NCBI GenBank assembly: GCA_036936605.1 | Contig: JAUPFV010000004.1 | Span: forward strand, 293,302,009-293,366,008 | DNA from: Limnanthes douglasii subsp. nivea | Lineage: Eukaryota > Streptophyta > Magnoliopsida > Brassicales > Limnanthaceae | DNA: 64,000 bases | Direction: 5' to 3' | In this document: positions 50,040 to 62,289 of the stretch, piece by piece | Position numbering within the stretch: the stretch's first letter is position 1 | Layout: each line of letters starts with the position of its first letter | Program-made: the position numbers and the translations under genes | Notes under the pieces: generated by a model | Seen by the model: the letters and a program-made list of their open reading frames with translations, nothing else | Databases searched by the model: none | Told to the model about the DNA's origin: nothing

Positions 50040-51488
50040 AGATGAGATGAAGGTTTGTTGGCTCTTTTGAGCTTCATAATTTTAGAAGAAACAAGACCCT
50101 TCGAGCCCCACATCTTTGACACCTTCTTAGGCTTCTGAATGTCTTGCCTTTTTAATATACCTTTCTCCAACCTTTCCTTCACAGGAGAATTAGTAAGACT
50201 ACCAACATGTTTTGGAGAAGCTTGAATATCCTCACTTAGAACATCAAACATATTCCTCCTTTCTAATGTCTTCAAAGCATCAATCATTTCTGCTTCATTA
50301 ACAGGATTGCTTGAAACACAGTTCTCCACAGCTTTAACCATTGGAAGAGATCGACTGTCAGATTCCAAATTGTCTTGCAAAGAGTTGTCAAAAACCGTGT
50401 CAACCACAATTGACTTTAGACGACTAGTAACCTTTCCCTCAACATCACCAGAATGAGCCCCTTAATCACAAATATCATTTATATCCTGAGAATTCTTGTA
50501 TTCACTAACCTCATTAGGGAGACGAGAACAAGAAACCCGATCAGACACACCATCTTGCCCAGACCTATTATCTTGATCATTCCCTAAGTTCTTTGCTTCA
50601 AACAAGAACTTCTTACATTTATCATTCGAATGACCAATATGAGCACAATGACTACAATAAAGAGGAATGTTATCATATACAAGATCGATCCAGTAACTGT
50701 CAGCCTCACCAAATTTCAATTGAACTTTATGAATTAACGGTTTTGATATATCTACTTCAACCCAAAATCGACAACAGTTTTGTCTAGCCTTATTAACCGA
50801 AGGCACCCAGACTTTCAACGGAGTTCCCAAGACCTTTGCTATTTCACTAATCGTAGATTTGTTGAATAAAAATTCCGGCAAGCTTGGCAGAGACACCCAA
50901 ACCAGCGTAAACGGACATTCCAGATTCAGATCAAAACCCGGTGTCCATTTTAACAACCGAAGAGTTTTGCTACCCAAGACCCACACATTCCTCGACCAAA
51001 GCTTCTTGAAGTCCTCAGTCTCATTAAATTCTACAAAGATGTGTCTGTAATCCCAGACAGAAACACTATAACTGCCGCGCAAAGTTAAATTTCGATAAAA
51101 AGCTTCTGAAACTCTCCATAGAAGGCTTCCCAGTGGAAAATTTTGTGATTAACGTGTGCTTAGACATCTTTATTAATTTCTCCTTATCCTCAATATCAAA
51201 AGTAATAATCGGAAACTCATTCAACATAGAGACAGTAACATTCGAATGCTCGAACTCTGTTTTCTTGACTTTTAGCAAATCTGCATAAGAACCCTTCTGT
51301 AAATCCTCAGTGTCTTTCCCTTTGCTTCCCTCCTCAAAAATCGGATTAGAGATTATGTTACAATCCTTCCCAGAGATCTTTGATTCCACCATACCCTTCT
51401 TGTTTTCCAACTTTTCTGTCTGAGATTGAGCCGAGATCCTTAGTAAAGGAAAGTCCTCAATCGAAGGGATTCCATGTTTATTAGACAT
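50036..51488 (-). pseudogene. LINE ORF1 (DUF4283-like, zinc knuckle)
   Basis: Starts MSNKHGIPS at 51488 (an in-frame ATG at 51500 is also possible). The middle part carries the DUF4283 pattern: SVWDYRHIFVEFNETEDFKKLW, then 'LRLLKWTPGFD', then VWVSLPSLPEF. A zinc knuckle CSHCAHIGHSNDKC follows (about 50600-50650), then a charged tail. One extra T near 51078 shifts the frame, and one TAA at about 50463 interrupts it. Without these the frame would run about 484 codons to the TGA at 50036-50038. Expected role: RNA-binding partner of LINE retrotransposition, in the cytoplasm. Confidence 0.88.
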
Positions 51489-51565
51489 TAGCTTAAACAA
51501 TACACAAGATAATTCTCAAGAAGATTGAATGATTCAATGATTGAATATATTTTACTACTAGACAT

Positions 51566-52081
51566 GTTTTCAAAATTTATATTATAAATTCAATGAATAG
51601 ATAATATAAATCTCATGACTTAAAATCGTACTCATACGTGATAATTTGGGTAAAAATATGATAAGTTTTTACATCAAGAGTTTTATATTATTTATACCCT
51701 TATTCTCTTCACATTGCACGTAACTTCTTCCTATAAATGTGTAGACTCTTTTTTCCAATATTAGTACGTAACTTATAATAGGCTGATATGTGTTCGTTGT
51801 TTTTGGGTGGTCAATGGTTTTAGAGAAAAAAACTGGGATAGTAACTGAACGGAATAAAAATGGGATCAAATTTTAAGAATTTAGATTTTTTTAATTTATT
51901 TTGAGAATCAATACGATAAATTATCGAAATGTTATTCCGTTTGGAATTGAATCGATAGAACTGATAAATCGATAAAATCGATTTAAAAGCGAATTAATAA
52001 AATCATGAAATCGATACAATCGATACCGACCTACCATAAAATCGATAACCGCTAAAACTTAAGTAATCAAACTAATAAAAC
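51566..52081. other. AT-rich spacer with cgataaaat repeats
   Basis: At 51920-52060 'cgataaaatcgat'-type short repeats dominate. Possibly part of a decayed hAT-like element together with the CCGAACCG-rich stretch at 52515-52625, but no ends or target duplication were found. Confidence 0.3.
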
Positions 52082-52370
52082 AAGTAAAGCGGCCTGTGAA
52101 GTTTGGAGCTTCTGTTTATGGCTGGCATTTTGAGAGGATTGTTGTTATTTGCTCGCTTGTAGCTGTTGATTGGAGGCAGATAATGGAAAGTTTTTCTTTC
52201 TTTTCTTGTGAAGTTAGGGTTTTGTGTATTTTTTTTGGAGCGAATTACTTTTCAAATATAAAATTTGTTTGGGCGGGAAATATTAGGTCTAAAACTTTTG
52301 AGGTTCAGTTATTCCCTCCATTTGTAACCTTTTCTCATTAGTAATAAAATGAATCTCTTTATTAAAAAAA
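52082..52370 (+). mobile_element. 5'-truncated, poly(A)-tailed retroposed insertion
   Basis: Flanked by a 13-bp duplication, AAACTAATAAAAC (52069-52081 and 52371-52383). It ends in an A run preceded by 'aataaaatgaatctctttatt', the typical 3' end of plant LINEs. More G+C-rich than its AT-rich host. The 81-codon open frame inside is likely the remnant of a LINE ORF2 end plus 3' UTR, or of a processed transcript. Confidence 0.7.
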
Positions 52371-52383
52371 AAACTAATAAAAC

Positions 52384-53320
52384 GGGTAGATCCCCAAAAT
52401 TAATAATTAACTACCATTCTTTTTAGTAAAATTAAAGATTAATTTTTAAATTTTAATTTTTATACTATTTATTTAAGTAAAAAAATTAAATATCAAATTA
52501 TAATTAATATTTGTAAGTAGACCGGACCGAACCGAAACCGGATTATAACGAACCGACCGAAAACCGAACTAAACTGAAATAACACCGAATCGAACACTTA
52601 CCGAACCAGAATCGAACCGGACCGATTAAAAAATTTAATTTCAATCCGATTCCAAAAAAATAAAACCGAAAGCTTATCTTACAATTTTTTTCGCATGACT
52701 TTCTTTTTGTTTTGCCTTTTATTCTTAGTTTTAGTCATACCATTTTCATGACTCTGCTTGTTACCTACCATTTACTTTTTTACTTTTATTTATCTCACAT
52801 ATACTAATATACCCTTCATTATATGTCTTTAATATCATTACCTATTTATTTAAGATAAGCCGAAAAATTTGACGAGAATCGAAAATAATATACTCCTATG
52901 TCATTCCCAAAACAAAATAGACTGACTTCTGTAACGTAGTAATCGTCAACATAGAAAAATTGGGTTGAGGTCACCTTTAAGACAAAAGTGACACTATTAC
53001 TATTATTGGTCACGAGTTTATGACTTCAATTTTTTTTTGTTTTCGACCGTTATAAATTTAATACTCCACGGCTCAAAAAGAAGACTTGACTTTATTACAG
53101 TATTATTGCTCTGGTCTACTACACGTTTTCCAAAGATCTCTCCTTTTTAGTAGCTCATAGCTCCATCAATGCCAAACCAAAATCGATCTTGTCATTATTA
53201 ACTTATAGTAACCAACCTTGGATTCTTTTTAGCTAAGATCAGTTGTTAGAAAGATCTTGATCTTGTCATGATACGGACAAATCCCACTTAACTCGGTCTC
53301 TCTATTTATCTCTCTTTTGA
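52384..53320. other. Spacer and promoter region of the DUF1666 gene
   Basis: 52515-52625 is dense in CCGAACCG/ACCGA motifs like the left hAT subterminal region at 38140-38350, but no 8-bp duplication was found. 53100-53320 is presumably promoter and 5' UTR. 'tctctctatttatctctc' lies just upstream of the first ATG. Confidence 0.4.
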
Positions 53321-56300
53321 ATGTTTAGGGTTTTGATTCAATTGATGGGAAACATAAACAAAAAGAAGCTTTCTCTCGAAACCCACTTGGATTCTGTAAA
53401 TAGGTTCTTGTATTGTAACAAGGGTGGCCTGTCTTCGTGTTTAGTGGCTTGTCTCTTTACTGTGTTTCATGCTATCTTTGTTAGAATCTTCTTCAGGTAC
53501 ACAACGGTTATTCTAAAACTTCATACTCTGTTTTATATACTTTTTTTTTATTATCAGTTACCTGATATTGATATGTTTTTGTTTTGGTGAAAAATTCAGC
53601 AAAATTAGAACGGAAATGGGTTCTGCCATTTTTAAGCTAAAAGGCGAAGCCGAGGTAAGACTAGTCGATATTGAACCGGAGAAAAGTGTGAGGAAAGATT
53701 TAGGGTTTTTAAATCAGCTGAATTCAGACAGTACTGAGACAGAAAATGAAACAGGCGAAGAGAGATGTGTAATAAAAGATTTTGGGTTTTCGAATCAGCT
53801 TGATTCTGTCACGACTGAGCTGAAACATGACACCATGGAAGTAGAAACAAGTGGCGAAACAGAACATAAAGTGTTAGGGTTTTCGGATTTTGTGTTTAAG
53901 TTTGAGTATCAAACACAAACGTTTGAAGATTCTACTTTAAGGTATAGAGAAATCAATGAATGTTTTGATTCGAACTTAGTTTCTTCTCCCTTGTCGGAAA
54001 ACCATAACATATGTTTGGAAAGTGATTATGAAGTTTCAAATGAGTTTCGGATTCTGTTAGAGAAAGAATTTATCGTCATGGGTTCTGATTCGGACTCGGG
54101 TTCTTTAAGCAGAGTCAGTTCTGGTGATGGGTTTTCACATGACGACGTTTTGGAAGATGAAGCTAATGAAACTGAAAACAAGGAGTCAGTAAGAGAATCA
54201 GTAGTTCCAGAAGAATCCATTTTTCTCAATTTTGAAGTTGAACCGAATCATGATTCTGAAAAAGAAGAAATGGGTTTTCGAGATTCGGACAGTTTATTAA
54301 GAAATGAGTTGGAAAATAACGAATTGGTTCCATACTCTCCAATTCTGGATTCAGAAACAGAGGATTCAGTTGAGTTTAAAGAATCTGAAGAAGATGATTT
54401 CCATATACTAGATTCGGATTTTGTTTCAAAACACGAGCTTTCTCAAAATGATTCGAATTCACCCGATTGGGATTTCGAAGATTCAGATTCAGATGAAGAA
54501 TGGATGAAAGAGCTTAAATACGAAGGACCTTTTGGTCTTCCTACTATTCTAGAAGACTGCGAGTTTGCCAAAACCATTGAAGAATTGAAGCCATGGACAA
54601 TTGATCCTAGGCCTAAAGGTGAAGATAGATTCGGAGAAATTCGAAAATTTTACAGGAAATATGGGGAGAGGATGAAAAAATTGGATGTTATGAGCCTACA
54701 AAAGATGTATTCAATAGGTCAGTCTCTTGTTTCTCTACTTATGTTTCTTGATTCAATTTCAATTCTGCTCTTTAAGATCATTTCTAAGTCATACAAACAT
54801 AGAGAATCTAATATTATTACCTAAGTATAGTATGTTCCAAGAGATCATCTAAACTATTACTACTATAAGTTTGTAGGATCCTAGATTATAATTAGAGTAT
54901 AATACACTTTAGAATATAAACTCTCAAAAACTAAAGAATTGAGTTAAAAAAAGTGAAGAAAAGTCTCTTTTAGTCCAACTTTGAATTAATTTGTAGACTT
55001 TTGATTAGTCATATAAGACTTATATGAAGAGTTCAAACTATATATATAGAAAAAGAGTCCGTACCACTTGTTTTCGATAAAATTAGTTTTTTATTCGACA
55101 TAGGTCGAGATTAACTTTATAATGATTGGATAGTTAATACAAAACTATATGTCTAGAAATTGGATAGTCGATGGATTATATGTCCAAAAAATGGATAGTC
55201 GATGGATTATGTACTGTTCAAATGCTAGATTGTGAAATCGTATTTTACATTGGATAGTCATGAATTATGTACTGTTCAAAGGCTAGATTGTGAAAAGTAC
55301 TTTACATCTGATAGTCGATGGATTATGTACTGTTCAAAGGCTAGATTGTGAAACCTACTTTATATTGGATAGTCGATGGATTATATGTGAAAATGAATAG
55401 TATGTGAAAATGAATAGTTGAGGATTATGTACAGTTCAAAGCCTAGATTGTGAAATGTACTTTATATTGTATTTTTTTTTTTCAAATGTTGAGTACAAAT
55501 ATTGACCGCAGGTGTTTTGCAATCAAAGAACCTGTTTGAGTCTATTTCGACCCAGAAAGATTCAACTACATTCCTCCTACGAAAGGCAAAGAAATACGAA
55601 AAGGATCCGATCGCGAGATTTATAAAAGAGTTGCAGACTGAACTGGAGGTAGTATACGTAGGGCAGCTATGCCTGACGTGGGAAATTCTTAATTGGCAAT
55701 ACCAAAAGGCATTACAGATTTGGGAATCCGATACTTACGAAACTCGTAGATTCAATGAAGTTGCTGGTGAATTTCAACAGTTTCAAGTTCTGATTCAAAG
55801 ATTTATAGAGAATGAGAGATACGAAGGACCTAGAGTTGCGAATTACGCCAAGAATCGGTGTTTTCTTAGGAAACTTCTTCAAGTTCCTCTTTTGAGAGGT
55901 AACTAGCAACCATTATAATGTTGTTGTTGTTTATGTTGTTTATGAATGACTTACCGAAATATAATGTTAACGCAGAGGATAAACTGAAAGGGAAAAGAAA
56001 AGGAGATGGATTTGGTGGTGCTATCGGAAGTGAGACGTTGGTGGAAATAATCGAAGAATCCATCAGGTTATTTTGGCGATTCGTTCGAGCTGATAAGTAC
56101 GCGGATTCTGGAGTTAAAAAAAGTGTAAAGAGAAATCAGGTTGAAGCTCAAGATCCTGCCGACGTTGAGTTATTTCCCGAGATTCGAACACTTCTTCAAA
56201 AGGTTAGCTCAATATAATTAGTCTTTGTTTGTTTGGTTCACGAAATTTATTACTGAAAATGTGAAACATGTTACCGAAAATTTCAATTATTCTTACAAAA

Positions 56301-56645
56301 TATATCTGTGAAAATTTAAACAACTTTAAGTTGATGTTATCTTGTTCTGTTCTAAGCTTAATTTTGTTCTTGTAAACTTTGAAGAAAGAGAAGAAACTGA
56401 AGGACATAATGAGGAGTGGAAACTGCATTTTGAAGAGATTTAAGAAACAAGAAGACAATAACAGCAGTTCAGATCATGTGTTGTTCTTTTTCTCTCAAGT
56501 GGATATGAAATTGGTGGCCAGGGTTTTGAACCTGTCCAAACTAACAGGGGACCAACTTCAATGGTGTAATAACAAGTTAAGCAATATCAGTTTTGTAGAT
56601 AGGAAGTTACATGTAGCTCCTTCTTTTTCACTTTTTCCTTGTTGA
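53321..56645 (+). CDS. DUF1666 family protein, five exons
   Basis: Predicted exons: 53321-53496, 53600-54717, 55512-55898, 55976-56202 and 56385-56645, all with GT..AG introns that keep the frame, giving 722 residues. An alternative start at 53345 (MGNINKKK) is equally plausible. Exon 1 carries a hydrophobic stretch (SCLVACLFTVFHAIFVRIFF) that may be a membrane anchor. Exon 2 encodes a long acidic, Ser/Glu-rich region, probably disordered, ending in DPRPK...FYRKYGERMKKLD. Exons 3-5 carry the conserved DUF1666 part: ELEVVYVGQLCLTWEILNWQ, then RFNEVAGEFQQFQVLIQRF..., VANYAKNRCFLRKLLQVP, then exon 5 VARVLNLSKL...QLQWC..KL. The function of DUF1666 proteins is not established. The 'ribosomal protein L34Ae' name in some databases is not supported by anything seen here. 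Intact, so probably a working gene. Confidence 0.9.
55160..55470 (+). repeat. 58-bp minisatellite in intron 2 of the DUF1666 gene
   Basis: A 'gtactgttcaaa' core recurs at 55211, 55269, 55327 and, after a 102-bp step, near 55429. Each is followed by 'ggctagattgtgaaa' and 'tggatagtcgatggattat'. About four copies, few differences. It sits just upstream of the exon 3 acceptor at 55512. Confidence 0.85.
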
Positions 56646-57139
56646 GATTATACTTTAACACTTGGCCTAATTTTGTCTAATTCTAAAATTCTGATCAATA
56701 TAGAGAGATTTCTGACCTGCAGATAGTTTTTGTTTACAGAAATTGTTATAATTATATATATATATATTTATTTATATATGCATCCAAAATTTTCCAAAAG
56801 ATCAAATTATAAGTTATGAAAGAGAATGACTATAAAAAATTTTTTTTTTTTCCTTTTCATACGGAGGAAATCGTCAAATACATCCATTATATATTTTGCG
56901 GAATAATGTTTAGTACTATTAAAATGCTTTCTAAAAATTGTAAATTTGGATGAAAATAAAAATACAACTAGTGACCAAATTACCGAATGATTTTTACTAA
57001 TAATATATTTTTAATAACGAACATGATAAAAATTAAAGCCTAATGGGCTTAGTAATACAAAGCCTAATGGGCTTAGTAATACAAAGCCCCTTTCAAAATA
57101 TATCTTAAAAATCATTTCTTTAAAGATAAAGTTATGAAT
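56646..57139. other. 3' flank of the DUF1666 gene
   Basis: Likely 3' UTR then AT-rich spacer, with a (TA)n tract near 56750. A 24-bp exact tandem duplication lies at 57035-57082 ('aaagcctaatgggcttagta' begins each copy). Confidence 0.5.
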
Positions 57140-57784
57140 CCCTATTGAAGATGGAAGTGGTTATTATCATCTGACTCGCTAAGCCTATCGACCAGTTAGT
57201 TAATAAAACTTATTATTGGTCTAAAGATACCATTTTGGCGGTTTGTAGAAAGCTTATTAACTCGAAAATGTCGATTAAACACATTTAAAGAGTTCAGAAC
57301 CAAGTCGTGGATTGACTTGCGAAATGGATTCTTAAATGCAAGCAAAAGACTCTTTTTAATCACTATGATGCTCCATGGAATTTTCTGGCCATTGTCTTGT
57401 TTGAAGGTCTGGGTCTGGACTACATCAATCCGGAGTAATTTGTTCTCGGGATTCTGGATTTTTTTTGTTCATTATTGCAGGTTTGTTACTCTGTTATGAA
57501 ACAGAGGTCAAAGATGTTCATAATCCTGGAAATCGGAAAGTCTAGAGGAGTGTTGTAGCTGAAGGTTTGGCAAGGATCAGCTCGGAGATTTTATTTGGAT
57601 CGATTCATTGACTTTGCAACACTTGAGAAGTTTTCAAAAAAATTCATCTTGTTTGGAGGGAAGCAGAGGGAGAAAGAAGCACCAAAACTCTTGGCTGAAA
57701 ATTTGTAGTTTTGATGGAACTGGTCCTCAACCTTTGTAAATATTTCAATTCGTAATATAGATGTTTCTTTTGATTAAAAAAAAC
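57140..57784 (+). pseudogene. 5'-truncated LINE, RNase H and 3' UTR
   Basis: The plus-strand frame reads 'CRKLINSKMSIKHI...NQVVDWLAKWILKC...HYDAPW..LAIVLFEGLGL', parallel to the RNase H end of the LINE at 45919-46140 (CCRKLIRSDMVLKHVYREQN...ADWIAK...NDAPPKLKAIVLLESL). A 3' UTR and an A run at about 57776-57784 follow. The 5' boundary is approximate and no target duplication was identified. Confidence 0.7.
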
Positions 57785-58204
57785 AGAGGATAACAAACTA
57801 ACTATTATTCGTATAGTAGAGGTTTAGATGTTCCTTCCATTTGGAATGGTTTTTTTTTTGTATTTTAAGAGTAAACTTATCTTGGAATTGTTTAATCATA
57901 AGGTAATGTTCCATCTTAGCTCTTAATTCTAAAATACTAGATGTTAGCTTATTGTGATTTTGATTTTGATTATGAGAGTACTAGTATTTTTTGATTGACG
58001 AGGATTGATAAGAGTTGTCGAGCAAACCTTGACCATATTGAGTGTATCTGAGCCTGCAAAACTAATACAACTGTTTAAATTTATGTAAAAAATATTATAA
58101 AGTTTTAAATAATTAGAGATGATAATATTGTATCTAGTGAATTATATTGAGATACTAAACTATCATATTGATGATATGATTAAGATACTAGGGACTATTG
58201 ACAG

Positions 58205-58490
58205 TGCCAAGAATTTCAAATACATTTAGAGTCTGTTTCAATTTCTATATGCTTAAACCCTTTGTTTTTACATAGAAGAAGACCATCTAATAGTGTCCTA
58301 GATTCAGCTATAAAAAGAGATTGTTTTTTCATACAATTTTCGCATAAAGTTTATCAAATCACGCTTGCTATTTCTAATGATAATACCACCACTGGATTTA
58401 ACATTTGATAAACAAGCTCCATCACTTTGTAAGTATGCATCTCTCTGTAGACGATTAACTCTACAGGGAAAGACTTTGCCATTCCCCAAG
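58205..58490 (-). pseudogene. LINE RNase H fragment
   Basis: The minus strand reads SDGACLSNVKSSGGIIIRNS at 58440-58370 and, after a shift, AESRTLLDGLLLC...KGFKHIEIETDSK at 58310-58210: the two acidic catalytic regions of plant LINE RNase H. Opposite orientation to the fragment at 57140-57784, so it comes from a different insertion or an inversion. Confidence 0.65.
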
Positions 58491-61472
58491 TGACATGTTT
58501 GCTATCATATTTAGAGTCGTGATTCTCTCCGGTAATTCATGTGGGTTTGAGAAGAATAAAGATCGTATTTTCCTCTAGGAAATTCCTACAAATTATACTA
58601 GAATAAGGGCCATGGTTCTCTCCCAACAATTTCTACATGCACGAGAAAAATAAGAGTCATAATTCTATATCGATATCGCCTACGAGCTCAAACATATTCA
58701 GATTCGTGATTCCCTCTTGATATTATCCATGGGCCCGGGTAACCAATGGTGTCGACTTATTTTATGTTTCATTATGCAGTATTTTACAGATACAAGAGCT
58801 TGGTTTCCTTATAATATCTTCTCACATGTTTGAGAATCTATGATAAAGGTATATCCCTAACATGACGGCGACCCTAAGAGAGTAGTATATACCATTTAAT
58901 ATGATAACAAGCTATATATGAACTAACTATGATGATAATGAGCTAAATATGATTATGTTAATAAGTTACATATGAATTGTGAATGATGAGCAGTTTCAGA
59001 TAATGGCAGGCTATATAAAATCTTTGTTTGATAATGAACCATATATAATGAAGTAAAAGAAGATGACCTTAAAATATTCATTAAGTGGATGATGGTTAAA
59101 AAATAAAAGTTAAAATTTCCAAAGAAAATATAGTATAACGATATAAAAATTATATACAAAAAGTTAAATAAGTTGGACAAGGTAAATTTGGAAGGGAGAA
59201 CGAGCAAACAAGACAAAAGAGATTAGGTTAGCAAATGAGATAAAGAAAGACAATCCATAATCATTAACAAAAGAAAGAATAATGCTTATATAGCTGAAAT
59301 AAAGAATAAGGTTTGTGGGGTGAAAGATAATTCAATAAGCTTATATTTTATTACATCATATGACCTAAATTCCCCAAACAGGTGGAGGGTAATTTATTAA
59401 TGTGTGTAAATATAATTTTAATGAATGAATTACATGTGTCCTAGTAAATACGTATCATTCATCCTTTGATTTTAAGTCTGATAAGCCTTATAAATAATGG
59501 TGGAGTCTTTCATTTGAAGGTTGGATGATTTCTAGTGAGATGAATAATAATATTTATTTCTTTTTCTCTGAGTCACGAGCAGTTCAATCATTTCTATTAT
59601 TGACATTATCTATGACGAGGCTTTCCTTACTCAAAATATAGGGAGACACTTTCCCCTTGATCCGTTCACTTGGCTCGAGTATCTCCTCATACGTTGGTAA
59701 AACCTATTTTCCTTATTGTCAATTTCTTTTTAGGCTAATAATACTCTTATTATGTTTACATTTAAGTCATTGGGGGGCTACCCACTTAGGCAGAATTAAC
59801 CACAAACCATAGTAGTTTTTATTCGGAAAGCGTACCAGTTACACTCTTTTTTCCTTCGGAAAAAATAAATATTTTTTTCTCACTGAAGGTTTTGACAGAT
59901 AATGATTTTTTATAAGGTAGGAACAAGTCCAACATGAACCGAGCTCTTCAGGCGAGTAATGTTTAACTATAGTAAACTAAGCTCATTAATGGGCGAGAGC
60001 AGCTCGTCATGCGCAAAACAGAGCCACATAGGTTTGATCAATCAAAGGTCCAAGGACCGTTCACATTGCCCACATACTATTGCTCGACAAATTTAAATCA
60101 TGTAAGACGAAAATATGGTAGAACTCGTTTTAATTTTACTCTTTCATCATGTTATTTTTCAAGAACTAGAGGTCTGAGCTAGATTTGTACCATGTCCAAA
60201 CCGAGCATATACTGAACTCGATATTTAATTTTCTCCATCCCTAATATTATAAAAAAGCTCAACAAGCACCTATATATATCATAATCAGGCATTGGTTTAT
60301 AAAAGACTCGAGAATGAACTTTTTTAGCAAACAACTGTATATATGCCAATCAACATGTAACTTTATGGCCACTTACTTATATAATAAAATGTAATTTAGT
60401 GGAGTAATTATAAATATTATAGAACCTATAAACAGAACTCCACACGAGGACCTTGGAATGCTTACATATATGTGCATATGAACAATATTATTCAATCATA
60501 TACATTCTAGTATAAAGATGTTCATCTTCATCTAAACTTTATCTCTCAAATCGTATTTCTTATATAAACACTTCCATTTATATACGGGAACTAGCTTAAA
60601 AGATTAGTAATCCTTGTTCGCTCGAACAAAATCAAATCATATAAGTAACAACTAAGGTTATATCTGATAGTTATAAGCTGATCGATACAGAGGGACATAT
60701 TTTCTCCACCATTGAAATGTTAACCCATTGAACATACGTTTCCTAAGGTTATATACTTTATCATGCAACATTTTTTCTATATCATTTCATCTTTTATATT
60801 GTTGGGGGGTACTCTTTGCTACTTTAGTGGTACGTTTAGTTTTCAATGAGGCACTTTCTTATGAATAAATTTGATGCAATCTTAATATGTGTTTTTGTAA
60901 ATATCTATATTTGGAATGTTGATTGGACAAAAAAAATTGGGCCTTAACATCAAATTACGTTAGACAACCCATCATCTCACCTCCGTTATTCACGTAAAAG
61001 TCATTATACAAGCATGATACACGACTAACATGTTTTTGTATCAATTTGCGATACAACTCCAACGTCCGAGCATTTAACATGTAGCGCGACTAACGTCTTC
61101 GAGATCAACATGTAGTTTCTCTCTATGTATTTGCTCTCGTGACCTAGCACTTACATGAGCACTTAAATAATGGACGACTCTCATGTCCAAGTATCAATTT
61201 TGCATTGCGGCTCTAAAACCCGAACATAAAACGTGTTATGTGACTTTCGAATTTGTGTATCAAACTGTGATGTGCGACATTCAAGTCCGAACGTCAAACT
61301 ACATTGCACGACTTTCAAATTTGAACGTCAATAACGATGCCGAATATTGAGCTTCACGATGATTGGTCCAAAGGTGAATCTGATTGCACGACAACTAAGT
61401 ATGTAATAACCTGAATTTTTAAAATGAAATAAAATATGATTTATATATTTTAGATAAATTAAACTAAATCAG
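58491..61472. other. Long intergenic stretch, possible gypsy LTR debris
   Basis: No coding region recognised. 59470-59700 has a TATA-like 'TATAAATAATGG', then a purine-rich 'ttggggggctac' at about 59771, then 59840-59910 with 'cactcttttttccttcgga...tcactgaaggtttt', a string common in U5 of plant gypsy LTRs and similar to 9050-9110. I therefore suspect decayed LTR sequence, but ends could not be fixed. 61200-61340 has a loose repeat of about 34 bp ('cgac.ttcaa.t..gaacgtcaa'). Confidence 0.3.
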
Positions 61473-61500
61473 ATAATAATAATAATAATAATAATAATAA
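61473..61500. repeat. (ATA)n microsatellite
   Basis: Trinucleotide tract abutting the presumed end of the MULE at 61501. It obscures the 9-bp target duplication expected there. Confidence 0.9.
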
Positions 61501-62289
61501 GGGAAATTGCACTTAAAGTACCCACTCTACTATTCAATTGTCATCTAGTACCCAAGGTTTGATCAATTGTTACTTAATACCCAACTCAGTTACCTTATTG
61601 TCACTTACTACCTAATATTATTTTAATACCCGAACTACCCTTAACCCACTATATAAACGTAATTTTATGTTTTCTTTCTATTTTTTCTAGTTTTTGAAGA
61701 TTTGAATTTGTTAGCCGCTCTAACCACCTAACCCTACGAACCACCATGAAGCACGGTTGAAATCACATTTTCTGGTGATCAGAGTGTTAGAAGGTCTGTT
61801 TATTTATGTAGTTTGGGGTGTAAAACCTATCTAACCATTGTCTTCTACATACATGAACTGATCGTGTTTCTACGTACATGAATCTGTTGTTTTGTAAGTA
61901 ATCGTGTTTCTGGTCCCAAGTAATCGTAATTACCTACTGATTTCGAAGTTATTTTGTTGGTTTTATCAGTTGGAATATGTTATATTTTACTGTTTTTAGA
62001 CGTCATAGAATGATTTCGAGCTTTTCTCTATTTTTTTTTACAGTGATCTGTTATTGTTTTGTTAATATTTGTCGTTATATACTCATGTCCTTGTTTTCTG
62101 ATGTTATATACTAATTTTTTAGTGCATTAGATTTTTATTTCAGACGTTAAACATGTGTAGATTACGAGTTTTAGTTGTCCAGGCGTTCCACTCAAGGTGA
62201 CATGCGAATTACATGAAAGATTTTCAAAATTTGTTACAAATATGCTGCGAATTGTATGGATGTTCAAACATATGTAAGGAGTCTTAGTT

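Larger units (their letters stand above)
45774..51546 (-). mobile_element. L1-type LINE with RNase H domain, full length
   Basis: Flanked by an exact 19-bp target duplication, ATATTTTACTACTAGACAT (45755-45773 and 51547-51565). The 3' end on the minus strand is a short A run. 5.77 kb. It carries ORF1 with DUF4283-like and zinc-knuckle parts, and ORF2 with endonuclease, RT, zf-RVT and RNase H. The exact duplication and few frame breaks suggest a more recent insertion than the two other full LINEs. The family differs from them by its C-terminal RNase H. Confidence 0.95.

Noticed and set aside
59772..59784. Purine run 'ttggggggctac' as a definite gypsy polypurine tract
   Set aside because: No integrase upstream and no matching LTR pair, so I keep it only as a hint of LTR debris.
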